Positions 7,340-12,843 of a stretch of DNA of 12,843 nucleotides are shown in pieces. Origin of the DNA: Candidatus Bathyarchaeota archaeon. Its GTDB lineage: Archaea > Thermoproteota > Bathyarchaeia > Bathyarchaeales > Bathyarchaeaceae. Each line of letters opens with the position of its first letter. Within the stretch, counting starts at the first letter, position 1. The DNA is taken from contig JAPUUO010000032.1 of assembly GCA_026967815.1 (NCBI GenBank), positions 1 to 12,843 on the forward strand, given 5' to 3'. A program made the position numbers and the translations under genes. Under the pieces are notes generated by a model. The model had not been told where the DNA came from, did not search any database, and saw only the letters and a program-made list of their open reading frames with translations.

Positions 7340-7718
7340 CCCTCAACCTTAGCTTTTCTCCTTTGCGATTGTAAACCGCAAAGTATTCCAAACCGTTGTA
7401 TGGATATGCTGTCACAAGTATAATCTTGCCAAGCGCGTGGTTCAAGTCTTGAACTGAAAGTGCCAAGCTTCCAGAGGGATGCGAATGAGCAGTTCCAATT
7501 ATGGAAAAATCAATTGGCATCATAGGCATTGGCAGATTTGCAAATCCGTTTCCATAAGTTGCTAATGGCGGAATGACGATTTCAGAAATTGAAATCATGT
7601 CTTTACGTGTTTTTCCTCGTAGCAGAAAGATTGTTTCTTTTGGATGCAAGGTTTTAGCGCTTTCCAGAATCATCTGAACTATTTCCTTTGGCATCGACAC
7701 TTCAATTGGTAGGTTCAT
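7332..7718 (-). CDS. JAMM/MPN+ domain metalloprotease (deubiquitinase/desampylase-like)
   Basis: A 128-residue single-domain protein. The zinc and catalytic residues of the JAMM motif are all present: H78-x-H80, then seven residues, S88, two residues and D91 (HSHPSGSLALSVQD). The upstream catalytic Glu is probably E28 (KETIFLLRG). Archaeal relatives such as HvJAMM1 cleave ubiquitin-like SAMP modifiers from proteins or process sulfur-carrier proteins; related short JAMM proteins act in sulfur-carrier maturation. No ubiquitin-like or E1 gene is visible here, so the substrate is open. A GGGAGA lies just upstream of the ATG. The stop codon interlocks with that of hdrA (8-nt tail-to-tail overlap). 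The gene is divergent from lplA across 79 nt, so the two probably share a promoter region. Confidence 0.82.
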   Translation of the reverse strand: MNLPIEVSMPKEIVQMILESAKTLHPKETIFLLRGKTRKDMISISEIVIPPLATYGNGFANLPMPMMPIDFSIIGTAHSHPSGSLALSVQDLNHALGKIILVTAYPYNGLEYFAVYNRKGEKLRLRVT

Positions 7719-7753
7719 TTGATTCTCCCGGTGTTCTGGTGGATTCTGGAAAT

Positions 7754-7764
7754 GGATTTAAGCA
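7754..7764. promoter_or_regulatory. Shared TATA-like element between JAMM and lplA genes
   Basis: GATTTAAGCAC in the 79-nt divergent spacer reads as a TATA-like element on both strands (TTTAAG and CTTAAAT). It lies about 36 nt from each start codon, allowing short leaders. No other AT-rich block in the spacer is as good. Confidence 0.35.
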
Positions 7765-7797
7765 CACTGTGTTGTTAAGAGTATTGCTAGGATAGAA

Positions 7798-8601
7798 ATG
7801 ACTCCTTGGAGACTGCTGAAACTAGACACAAATGACGCGAGTGCTAACATGGCTATCGATGAGGCCATCATGAGAGCTCGAATTAAAGGGCTAGTCCCCA
7901 ACACCGTGCGCTTCTATCGTTGGAATCCCTCAGCCGTGTCAATTGGACGCTTCCAAGATATTTCTAACGAAGTTTATCTAGAAACCTGTCAGCGAAACCA
8001 CGTGGACATCGTTCGAAGAATCACTGGAGGAGGAACGGTTTACCACGATTCCGAAGATGAAATCACTTACAGCGTAATCGTTAACGAAGAAGACCTTGGA
8101 ACACAAGATGTAGTTGTCGCGTACAACACCATAAGCAACGGATTAATCGAAGCCGCCAAAATTCTCGGCGTAAACGCCAACTTTGATCCCGGTGACCCAA
8201 GAAACTGTCCTAACATCGCTATAGAAGGAAAGAAAATTTCTGGAAGTGCTCAATTCCACAAAAGCGGAGTGCTCCTTCAGCATGGCACATTTCTCCTGAA
8301 TGTGAATCTCACGAAAATGTTCACCTTTCTAAAGGTTCCATGGGCTAAGACAATCACTGATGTAATCTGTGTGGCCAGCGAAAAGATTACTTCTATCAAA
8401 AATGAACTTGCGTCAAACATTGCTGTGAAAGAGGCGCACAAATCTCTGATCAAAGGGTTCCAGAAAGCATTTGCAGTAGACTTCAGTGAAGAAAAACCTC
8501 TGACTACTTACGAACGAAAACTGGCCAAAACGCTCAAAAAAGAAAAATACGAAACTAACGAATGGAATCTGACCGGGAAAACACAGCTATCCCAACGCTG
8601 A
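7798..8601 (+). CDS. lplA: Lipoate-protein ligase A, catalytic domain
   Basis: A 267-residue protein of the biotin/lipoate A/B ligase family. It activates lipoate with ATP and attaches it to a lysine of acceptor domains such as the glycine-cleavage H protein or 2-oxoacid dehydrogenase E2. RRITGGGTVYHD (73-84) is the lipoate/AMP-binding motif, and K146 in GKKISGSAQ is the catalytic lysine. HHGTLLLN-type sequence follows as QHGTFLLNVNL. The C-terminus stops shortly after YETNEWNLTGK, so the accessory C-terminal domain of E. coli-type LplA is missing. In Thermoplasma-type archaea that domain is a separate protein (LplB), needed for activity; none is seen beside this gene. No acceptor gene is in the window. 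AGGAT just before the ATG is a weak ribosome binding site. Confidence 0.87.
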   Translation: MTPWRLLKLDTNDASANMAIDEAIMRARIKGLVPNTVRFYRWNPSAVSIGRFQDISNEVYLETCQRNHVDIVRRITGGGTVYHDSEDEITYSVIVNEEDLGTQDVVVAYNTISNGLIEAAKILGVNANFDPGDPRNCPNIAIEGKKISGSAQFHKSGVLLQHGTFLLNVNLTKMFTFLKVPWAKTITDVICVASEKITSIKNELASNIAVKEAHKSLIKGFQKAFAVDFSEEKPLTTYERKLAKTLKKEKYETNEWNLTGKTQLSQR

Positions 8602-8700
8602 CCATTCAAGAGCGCACCACATCTTTGCTGTCATGACATGCTGGCTGCGTTCTCCATTTGCTTCGCCCATTTCTCTGAATCCAAGTGAATCCCAGAGCTT
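8587..8700 (-). pseudogene. Probable GNAT acetyltransferase C-terminal remnant
   Basis: On the minus strand, 37 codons directly after an in-frame TAA read KLWDSLGFREMGEANGERSQ, then HVMTAKMW, ending at a TAG that overlaps the last 15 nt of lplA. LW-x-SLGF followed by a short turn and a strand with H-x-M is the typical last part of GNAT N-acetyltransferases. No continuous N-terminal part is found upstream in any minus frame, so this would be a decayed, non-functional fragment. The match is short and from memory of the family pattern only. Confidence 0.38.
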
Positions 8701-8864
8701 TTAAGATTCTCAACCAGTCGCGCGCGGAAGAAATCAGAAGCACACGTGGAACGAGTGAGTTAGACGATTTGCCGAAGGATTAGGCTAAGTTATATAAGCG
8801 AAATTAGCAACCTAGAGACAAGTGATTTCGAACCACACATGACTAAAGGATTAGGTGTCTTCTC
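8602..8864. other. Spacer between lplA and mtd
   Basis: Apart from the acetyltransferase-like remnant at its left end and the mtd promoter elements at its right end, I see no gene, tRNA or strong hairpin in this stretch. Its middle includes a GC-rich CGCGCGCGG at about 8719-8727. Confidence 0.4.
8790..8798 (+). promoter_or_regulatory. TATA box for mtd
   Basis: TTATATAAG is a near-consensus archaeal TATA box. Transcription would begin near 8820, giving a leader of about 45 nt before the GTG start at 8865. The 10-mer AAGGATTAGG occurs just upstream of it (8775-8784) and again in the leader (8846-8855). Confidence 0.55.
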
Positions 8865-9734
8865 GTGGAGAAAGTTAAGATTGGGGTTTTTAAATGTGGC
8901 AATATTGGGATGTCCCCTCTGTTTGAGCTTCTCCTCGACGAACTAGCTGACCGTCAGGACATCCAAATCCGAACTGTAACGACAGGTTCAAAGATGACAG
9001 CCGAAGATGTAGAAGAAGCCCTGCCAAAGATTCTTGAATTTGATCCAAATCTTTTGGTTTCCATATCTCCCAATCCGTCGATATCAGGACCAGCAAAGGT
9101 TAGAGAGAAGTTTTCAGATAGTGGCTTGCCTAGCGTGATTGTTTCAGATGCTCCTGCAAAGCGCATTAAGGCTGAGCTTGAAAAGCAAGGTTTAGGCTAC
9201 ATAATAGTCACTGGCGACCCCCTCATAGGAGCACGAAGAGAATTTCTTGACCCAATCGAAATGGCAGTATTTAATTCAAACATCATCAAAGTGCTTGCAA
9301 TCACCGGCGTTTATAGGATAGTTCACCAAGAACTTGACAAATTGATACATGCAGTCAAGATGGGATTACAACCTGTTCTACCTAAACTAATAATTGACGT
9401 AAAAAGTATTCGAGATAATTCTGATTTTAAAAACCCCTACGCAAAAGCTAAAGCGATGTCTGCGTACGAATTGGCCGAGAAAATCGCCGAGATTAATGTC
9501 CAAGCGTGTTTCGTGGAGAAAGAACGTGATAAATACATCCCTCTTGTTGCTTGTGCACACGAAATAGCTCAGGTCGCTGCCAAACTAGCCGAAGAAGCAA
9601 GGGAAATCGAAAAATACAACGACACTTTGGTGAGAAAACCCCATTCGAAGAATGGTAAACCCAAAATTAAAACTAGATTGATGCTTCCTCCAACTTTAGA
9701 CGAAGATTTCTATCGGAAATTCCCGAAGAAATGA
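8865..9734 (+). CDS. mtd: F420-dependent methylenetetrahydromethanopterin dehydrogenase
   Basis: A 289-residue protein. Mtd reversibly oxidises methylene-H4MPT to methenyl-H4MPT with F420 as hydride acceptor, in the cytoplasm, as a step of methanogenesis, methyl oxidation or the archaeal Wood-Ljungdahl pathway. Family landmarks are the N-terminal VKIGVFKCGNIGMSPLFELL, the SPNPSISGP segment, IVSDAPAK-type IVSDAPAKRIK, and ITGDPLIGARREFLDP. Length is close to the usual 275-285 residues; the lysine-rich stretch around 262-272 (SKNGKPKIK) accounts for the difference. The start is a GTG with AGGTG at 8853-8857, seven bases upstream. The gene stands alone after its own TATA box; the next gene, also a methylene-H4MPT dehydrogenase, has a separate promoter. 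Confidence 0.95.
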   Translation: MEKVKIGVFKCGNIGMSPLFELLLDELADRQDIQIRTVTTGSKMTAEDVEEALPKILEFDPNLLVSISPNPSISGPAKVREKFSDSGLPSVIVSDAPAKRIKAELEKQGLGYIIVTGDPLIGARREFLDPIEMAVFNSNIIKVLAITGVYRIVHQELDKLIHAVKMGLQPVLPKLIIDVKSIRDNSDFKNPYAKAKAMSAYELAEKIAEINVQACFVEKERDKYIPLVACAHEIAQVAAKLAEEAREIEKYNDTLVRKPHSKNGKPKIKTRLMLPPTLDEDFYRKFPKK

Positions 9735-9763
9735 ATAATACTGGAACACAGGTGTTGCGGAAA

Positions 9764-9780
9764 TTCAATTTTTCATTGAA
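9764..9780 (+). terminator. Weak inverted repeat after mtd
   Basis: TTCAAT and ATTGAA form a perfect 6-bp inverted repeat around TTTTC, 30 nt after the mtd stop. It could help end transcription or act as a binding site. It is AT-rich and weak as a hairpin. Confidence 0.25.
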
Positions 9781-9800
9781 AGATTCACGGGTGATATGTG

Positions 9801-9849
9801 TATATACGTTACGTACTTGTATATAATGTATTTCGATTACGTATATATG
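9801..9849 (+). promoter_or_regulatory. Promoter region of the MtdB-fusion gene with inverted repeat
   Basis: Three TATA-like blocks lie close together: TATATACG (9801), TGTATATAATG (about 9818) and CGTATATATG (9840). TATATACGT at 9801-9809 is the exact inverse of ACGTATATA at 9839-9847. Using the last box, transcription would start near 9873, just ahead of GGGGA and the TTG at 9885. This rules against the in-frame GTG at 9798 as the start. Confidence 0.5.
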
Positions 9850-9884
9850 TTTCGCACTTTATCTTTAGAACATGGGGAAATAAG

Positions 9885-11618
9885 TTGAAAGTGCTTGAAA
9901 TTACACCCTTAAAAGACAAGAAATTGACTGTGCTCCTTGTTGAAAAGGAGTATAATGAACCATTTTGGATAACAGAACCTCCTTCCACCCAGCATTCTCG
10001 GATGCTTCGATCTCTCTTTAACCCTTCCATAGCGTTCAACAAGTTTTTAGCGAATCTAATCAAAAAAGTTACTCCCAACTTTGCAACCGAAGAGCTAGGT
10101 ATGCGCTCGCAAAATGAGTTCTACCACGAAAATGTTTTAGCTCAAATTTGCCAAAAAAATGACGTTCCTCTATTTCCAGTTGATATCGACGGAAATGCCA
10201 AGATGTACCTTGAAACAAGCGTAGGCAAGAAGAAAGAGTTGAGAGACAACGTGTTGAAAGCCTTAACTAGATTGTCAAAGAAAACGGACGAAGAAAGTTC
10301 AATGGAAAGGCAATACTTGATTGCTTACGGTCAATGTCTGCAAACTGAGCTCGACGAGCAAGAAAAAGAAGTAAACTTCCCCATAAGGGAAAGCTGGATT
10401 GTCATGGGCATTCTGGACCACGCTAGAGAAATTGATGTTAAAAGAGAGGTCACTTGCCTTCATATAAGCAGTCCGGAACATATGGACGGAATTAAAAATC
10501 TCTTAAAATCTTTAGATGTTAGAGTTGAAATTCTTAAGATTTCAAAGAAGATAGTTTCAGCCCATGCTGACGCTGTACACTCTGATGAATTAGCAAATTT
10601 GTTGGAATCGATGCAAATTCAGGTGAAACCAGTCGTTAGAAAGGCTTCCGCTGATGCTCCACATCTTCTTTTTTATTTAGACACTGACTCAAAAGCCAGT
10701 CCATTCGATATTTGCATGGCATATGATGCTGGATATGATGCGGTTATACCCTATGAAAATGTGACACCTGAGGATGGAAAAAAAATAGTTCAGGATGCCA
10801 TATTTTCTCGAGGACCTAAAGCCGTTAAGCATACATGTTTTTTTGTTGGAGGAAAAAGCGCCGAAAAAGCTGAAGAGGTTTTCGAAGCTGTGAGAGACGC
10901 GATGTTTCCACCTTTCAAGACGAGCATAATAGTTGACCCTGGAGGTGCGTATACCACAGCGTCCGCTATGGTTGCGAAAGTTGAAGAAGCTCTTCTGTCA
11001 CACAAACTCGGGGACCTAAAAGATAAAACATGCGCGGTCCTAGGAACGGGAGCTGTGGGGCGAATTGCAGCGGTTCTTTTGGCAAGGCTTGGATGCAACG
11101 TGATGATTGCTAGCCTCAATCCGAAACGCAAAGACGGAAAACAATATGCTGAAAACCTTGCAGGACTTCTCGCTAGCAGATATGGAGTAGAAGTACAAGG
11201 TGTTTTTGCGCCCTCTGGATCCGAAAAGCTTGAGATCTTGAAAAAAGCTGATGTTGTATTCTGCGCTGGCACTAGGGGTGTCCGTGTCATAGAGAAAGGA
11301 CTACTAAAGGATCTCAAACTTGTGAAGGTTCTCGTCGATATAAACGCCATCCCGCCATTTGGCGTTGAAGGAATAAAACTGAAGGATGACATGAAGGAAA
11401 TAGCCCGTGGAATCTTTGGAATAGGAGCGCTTACAGTAGGTGACTTGAAGCATAAGTTGGAGAAAGAGATCTTGAGAGAAGCGCGATCTAACGGAAAAGA
11501 GGTATACAATTACAATATGGCTTTTCAGCTTGCAAGAACATTGCTTCAGAAGGAAATTCTCCCAGCTAAATTGACGTTGACCTTGAGTTATCCACCCGAT
11601 AAACAGGATTCTAAGTAG
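9885..11618 (+). CDS. Fusion: unrecognised N-terminal region plus NAD(P)-type methylene-H4MPT dehydrogenase (MtdA/MtdB family)
   Basis: From the TTG at 9885 (GGGGA seven bases upstream) the protein has 577 residues; GTG at 9891 is an alternative. Residues about 260-545 match MtdB, which oxidises methylene-H4MPT with NAD(P): LLFYLDTDSKASPFDICMAY, YENVTPEDG, CFFVGGKSAEKAEEVFEAV, the dinucleotide motif GTGAVG (387-392), VDINAIPPFGVEG and FGIGALTVGDLKHKL. MtdB alone is about 290 residues, so the first 260 are extra. That part is mixed alpha/beta (WITEPPST, HENVLAQIC, VPLFPVDID at 94-102, HISSPEH at 193-199). Its layout vaguely recalls TraB/Tiki proteins, but I cannot assign it. MtdA/MtdB enzymes are best known in methylotrophic bacteria, so either ancient sharing or transfer is possible. 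The gene follows mtd by 150 nt and ends in an 8-nt overlap with phoU. Confidence 0.85.
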   Translation: MKVLEITPLKDKKLTVLLVEKEYNEPFWITEPPSTQHSRMLRSLFNPSIAFNKFLANLIKKVTPNFATEELGMRSQNEFYHENVLAQICQKNDVPLFPVDIDGNAKMYLETSVGKKKELRDNVLKALTRLSKKTDEESSMERQYLIAYGQCLQTELDEQEKEVNFPIRESWIVMGILDHAREIDVKREVTCLHISSPEHMDGIKNLLKSLDVRVEILKISKKIVSAHADAVHSDELANLLESMQIQVKPVVRKASADAPHLLFYLDTDSKASPFDICMAYDAGYDAVIPYENVTPEDGKKIVQDAIFSRGPKAVKHTCFFVGGKSAEKAEEVFEAVRDAMFPPFKTSIIVDPGGAYTTASAMVAKVEEALLSHKLGDLKDKTCAVLGTGAVGRIAAVLLARLGCNVMIASLNPKRKDGKQYAENLAGLLASRYGVEVQGVFAPSGSEKLEILKKADVVFCAGTRGVRVIEKGLLKDLKLVKVLVDINAIPPFGVEGIKLKDDMKEIARGIFGIGALTVGDLKHKLEKEILREARSNGKEVYNYNMAFQLARTLLQKEILPAKLTLTLSYPPDKQDSK

Positions 11619-12627
11619 TCATTTTGTAAGCGCGGTTTATGGCTATCTCGGCGATGTCTGCGGCGCACTCAGCGATTCTAGTTATGCTGTCGCGTATTGA
11701 ACAAATCGCACAGATTACTAGAGCACTCTTTTGTTTGCTCATAAACGCCTTTGTGGCTATCTCTTGATCTAGCTTCTCAATCTTTTTTTGTTCTTCCAAT
11801 ATTTCAACGGAGTTGGCTATGTCTTTTGAGAAGAAAGCATCAACTGCCTTGTCATATAGGTTGACGGCTTCTGTGCCAGCAGTGAACATAAGTGTTAGCA
11901 GATGGTCGGCTATCTTTTGCTGGTTTCCGTCTAGCATTATAACATGCTTCGTTATGTTGGCTGAATGATCTGCGGCATGCTCGACTCTGTACACAAGAGT
12001 TTGATGGTCCATGCAATCTATGGGCTCGATATCAAGTTGATTCGCTAGGATCGGATCGCGAGCGGCATTGCGAAGTAGGCGGAGAAGAAAGAAGGAAAAG
12101 TGATCCACGTCGTCATCAAGAGAGAAAACTGACTTTGCCAGCATTACATCTCGGTTCTTCAGTGAGTTTAATGCGTCTCGACCCATTGAGCGAGCAATCA
12201 AATGCATCCTGTGAATCGCCGCCTTAGGTGATGCCTTTGACTCATCTATCAAGGTCTGAATGTGCATGCTCTTGGCGTCGGATTCCATTATCCTCATGTA
12301 AAGCATCCTAACAATGTTTCGAATTGCCTTTCTCTGCGCGACAGAGAATACCTTTTCTGACAACACTTTGATGCCGGAGTAGCCGTTCAAATAGCAACCA
12401 ATTATTCTTCGAGTAATCAAAGCCCCTGTTTCTTCAGGATCAACATAAAGAGTCATTTCTTTAGATTCTTTTTTCTTTTCAGCACCCGGAAAAACTGCCA
12501 AAGAGCGGTCACGCTGAACAGCGAGAGAAACAACATCACCTTTTTTTAGTTCGTTCAACTTCACCCAGTGCTTCGGAAGAGAGATTACGAGAGAGGATCT
12601 ACCTAGAGACATAATCTTGCGTTCCAT
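11611..12627 (-). CDS. phoU: Archaeal phosphate-uptake regulator, AbrB-PhoU fusion
   Basis: A 338-residue protein. The first 48 residues (RKIMSLGRSSLVISLPKHWV, then KKGDVVSL) form a SpoVT/AbrB swapped-hairpin DNA-binding domain. The remainder is two PhoU three-helix units, about 115-205 and 215-335. The second ends in DSITRIAECAADIAE, the usual acidic metal-binding helix. AbrB-PhoU proteins are common in archaea and are taken to control phosphate transport genes. No pst genes are visible here, so its targets lie elsewhere or beyond the right edge. GAGGGAG lies shortly before the ATG at 12627. The stop codon interlocks with that of the MtdB fusion gene, so read-through from either could produce antisense RNA. 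Family assignment is secure, target is not. Confidence 0.9.
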   Translation of the reverse strand: MERKIMSLGRSSLVISLPKHWVKLNELKKGDVVSLAVQRDRSLAVFPGAEKKKESKEMTLYVDPEETGALITRRIIGCYLNGYSGIKVLSEKVFSVAQRKAIRNIVRMLYMRIMESDAKSMHIQTLIDESKASPKAAIHRMHLIARSMGRDALNSLKNRDVMLAKSVFSLDDDVDHFSFFLLRLLRNAARDPILANQLDIEPIDCMDHQTLVYRVEHAADHSANITKHVIMLDGNQQKIADHLLTLMFTAGTEAVNLYDKAVDAFFSKDIANSVEILEEQKKIEKLDQEIATKAFMSKQKSALVICAICSIRDSITRIAECAADIAEIAINRAYKMTT

Positions 12628-12683
12628 AATTCTCCCTCACCACGTATTAGCTGACTCTACCCTATTAATACATATCAACAGAA

Positions 12684-12691
12684 ATATATAT
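12684..12691. promoter_or_regulatory. Palindromic TATA element between phoU and a right-edge frame
   Basis: ATATATAT reads the same on both strands. It is 57 nt from the phoU ATG and 35 nt from a plus-strand ATG at 12727, so it could serve either or both. A second AT block, TATTAATA at 12663-12670, is closer to phoU. Confidence 0.35.
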
Positions 12692-12726
12692 GAGATGGAA
12701 TTTTGAGACGATTTGGCGAACTAGTA

Positions 12727-12843
12727 TGCATGAAGAACACGCGAAAGCAATTTGGTCACGTGCTCTAAAGTGCTTTGCGCGCGCGAGAAGCTCCAAAAAA
12801 ATAAGGTTTATTAATGAACTCTGTGCACTCACTATCTCTAGCA
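12727..12843 (+). CDS. Possible partial gene at right edge, function unknown
   Basis: An ATG at 12727 opens a frame of 39 codons that stays open to the window end. The product begins MHEEHAKAIWSRALKCFARA and looks mostly helical. It is placed at a reasonable distance from the ATATATAT element. There is no clear ribosome binding site, and the minus strand is also open across most of this stretch, so the call is weak. No family is recognised. Confidence 0.3.

Noticed and set aside
9798..9884. GTG at 9798 as the start of the MtdB fusion gene, adding 29 residues
   Set aside because: The added stretch lies over stacked TATA elements, has no ribosome binding site, and encodes an unusual Tyr/Val/Arg-rich leader. 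The TTG at 9885 has GGGGA at good spacing.
10790..11509. Minus-strand 239-codon frame antisense to the MtdB domain
   Set aside because: Its Ser/Phe/Pro/Thr-rich product is typical of an antisense shadow over a strongly supported dehydrogenase domain.
1..12843. CRISPR arrays, tRNA or rRNA genes, insertion sequences
   Set aside because: No regularly spaced repeats, cloverleaf-like sequences, rRNA signatures, transposase frames or terminal inverted repeats were seen on reading both strands.

Overview
The window looks like chromosomal DNA of an uncultured, anaerobic archaeon that carries tetrahydromethanopterin (H4MPT) and F420 C1 metabolism. A member of the Bathyarchaeia or a neighbouring lineage fits best, but that is an inference and not a phylogeny. 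The archaeal evidence is: an F420-dependent methylene-H4MPT dehydrogenase (Mtd), an HdrA-type heterodisulfide reductase subunit, a PhoU protein with an AbrB DNA-binding domain, a KaiC/RAD55-like ATPase-fold protein, and TATA-box promoters placed 25-30 nt from likely transcription starts, some of them leaderless.

Layout. Bases 1-2150 (minus) hold a very long open frame running off the left edge: an ATP-cone domain followed by a KaiC/RAD55-like domain with an eroded P-loop. After a divergent spacer with one doubtful small ORF comes a long CofE-like (F420 gamma-glutamyl ligase fold) gene at 2547-3725 (plus). A spacer with a palindromic TATA region leads into a two-gene operon (3944-7339, plus): a six-cluster polyferredoxin and an HdrA-MvhD fusion. 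A small JAMM/MPN metalloprotease gene (7332-7718, minus) converges on hdrA. It is divergent from a lipoate-protein ligase gene (7798-8601, plus). A probable acetyltransferase remnant lies antisense at the end of that gene. Mtd (8865-9734, plus) is followed by a separately promoted gene (about 9885-11618, plus) that fuses an unrecognised N-terminal region of about 260 residues to an NAD(P)-type methylene-H4MPT dehydrogenase (MtdA/MtdB family). The AbrB-PhoU gene (11611-12627, minus) converges on it. A possible partial gene starts near the right edge.

How the genes may work together. Mtd and the MtdB-like fusion should act on the same pair, methylene-/methenyl-H4MPT, but with different carriers (F420 versus NAD(P)). 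Side by side they could let the C1 pool exchange electrons between F420H2 and NAD(P)H. HdrA-MvhD and the polyferredoxin would supply flavin-based electron bifurcation or confurcation involving ferredoxin; HdrB, HdrC and any hydrogenase or formate dehydrogenase partner are not in the window. The CofE-like gene may relate to F420, but its active-site region is not canonical. No CRISPR array, rRNA, tRNA or insertion sequence was recognised. The most unusual items are the MtdB fusion, its pairing with Mtd, and the ATP-cone/KaiC-like protein at the left edge.
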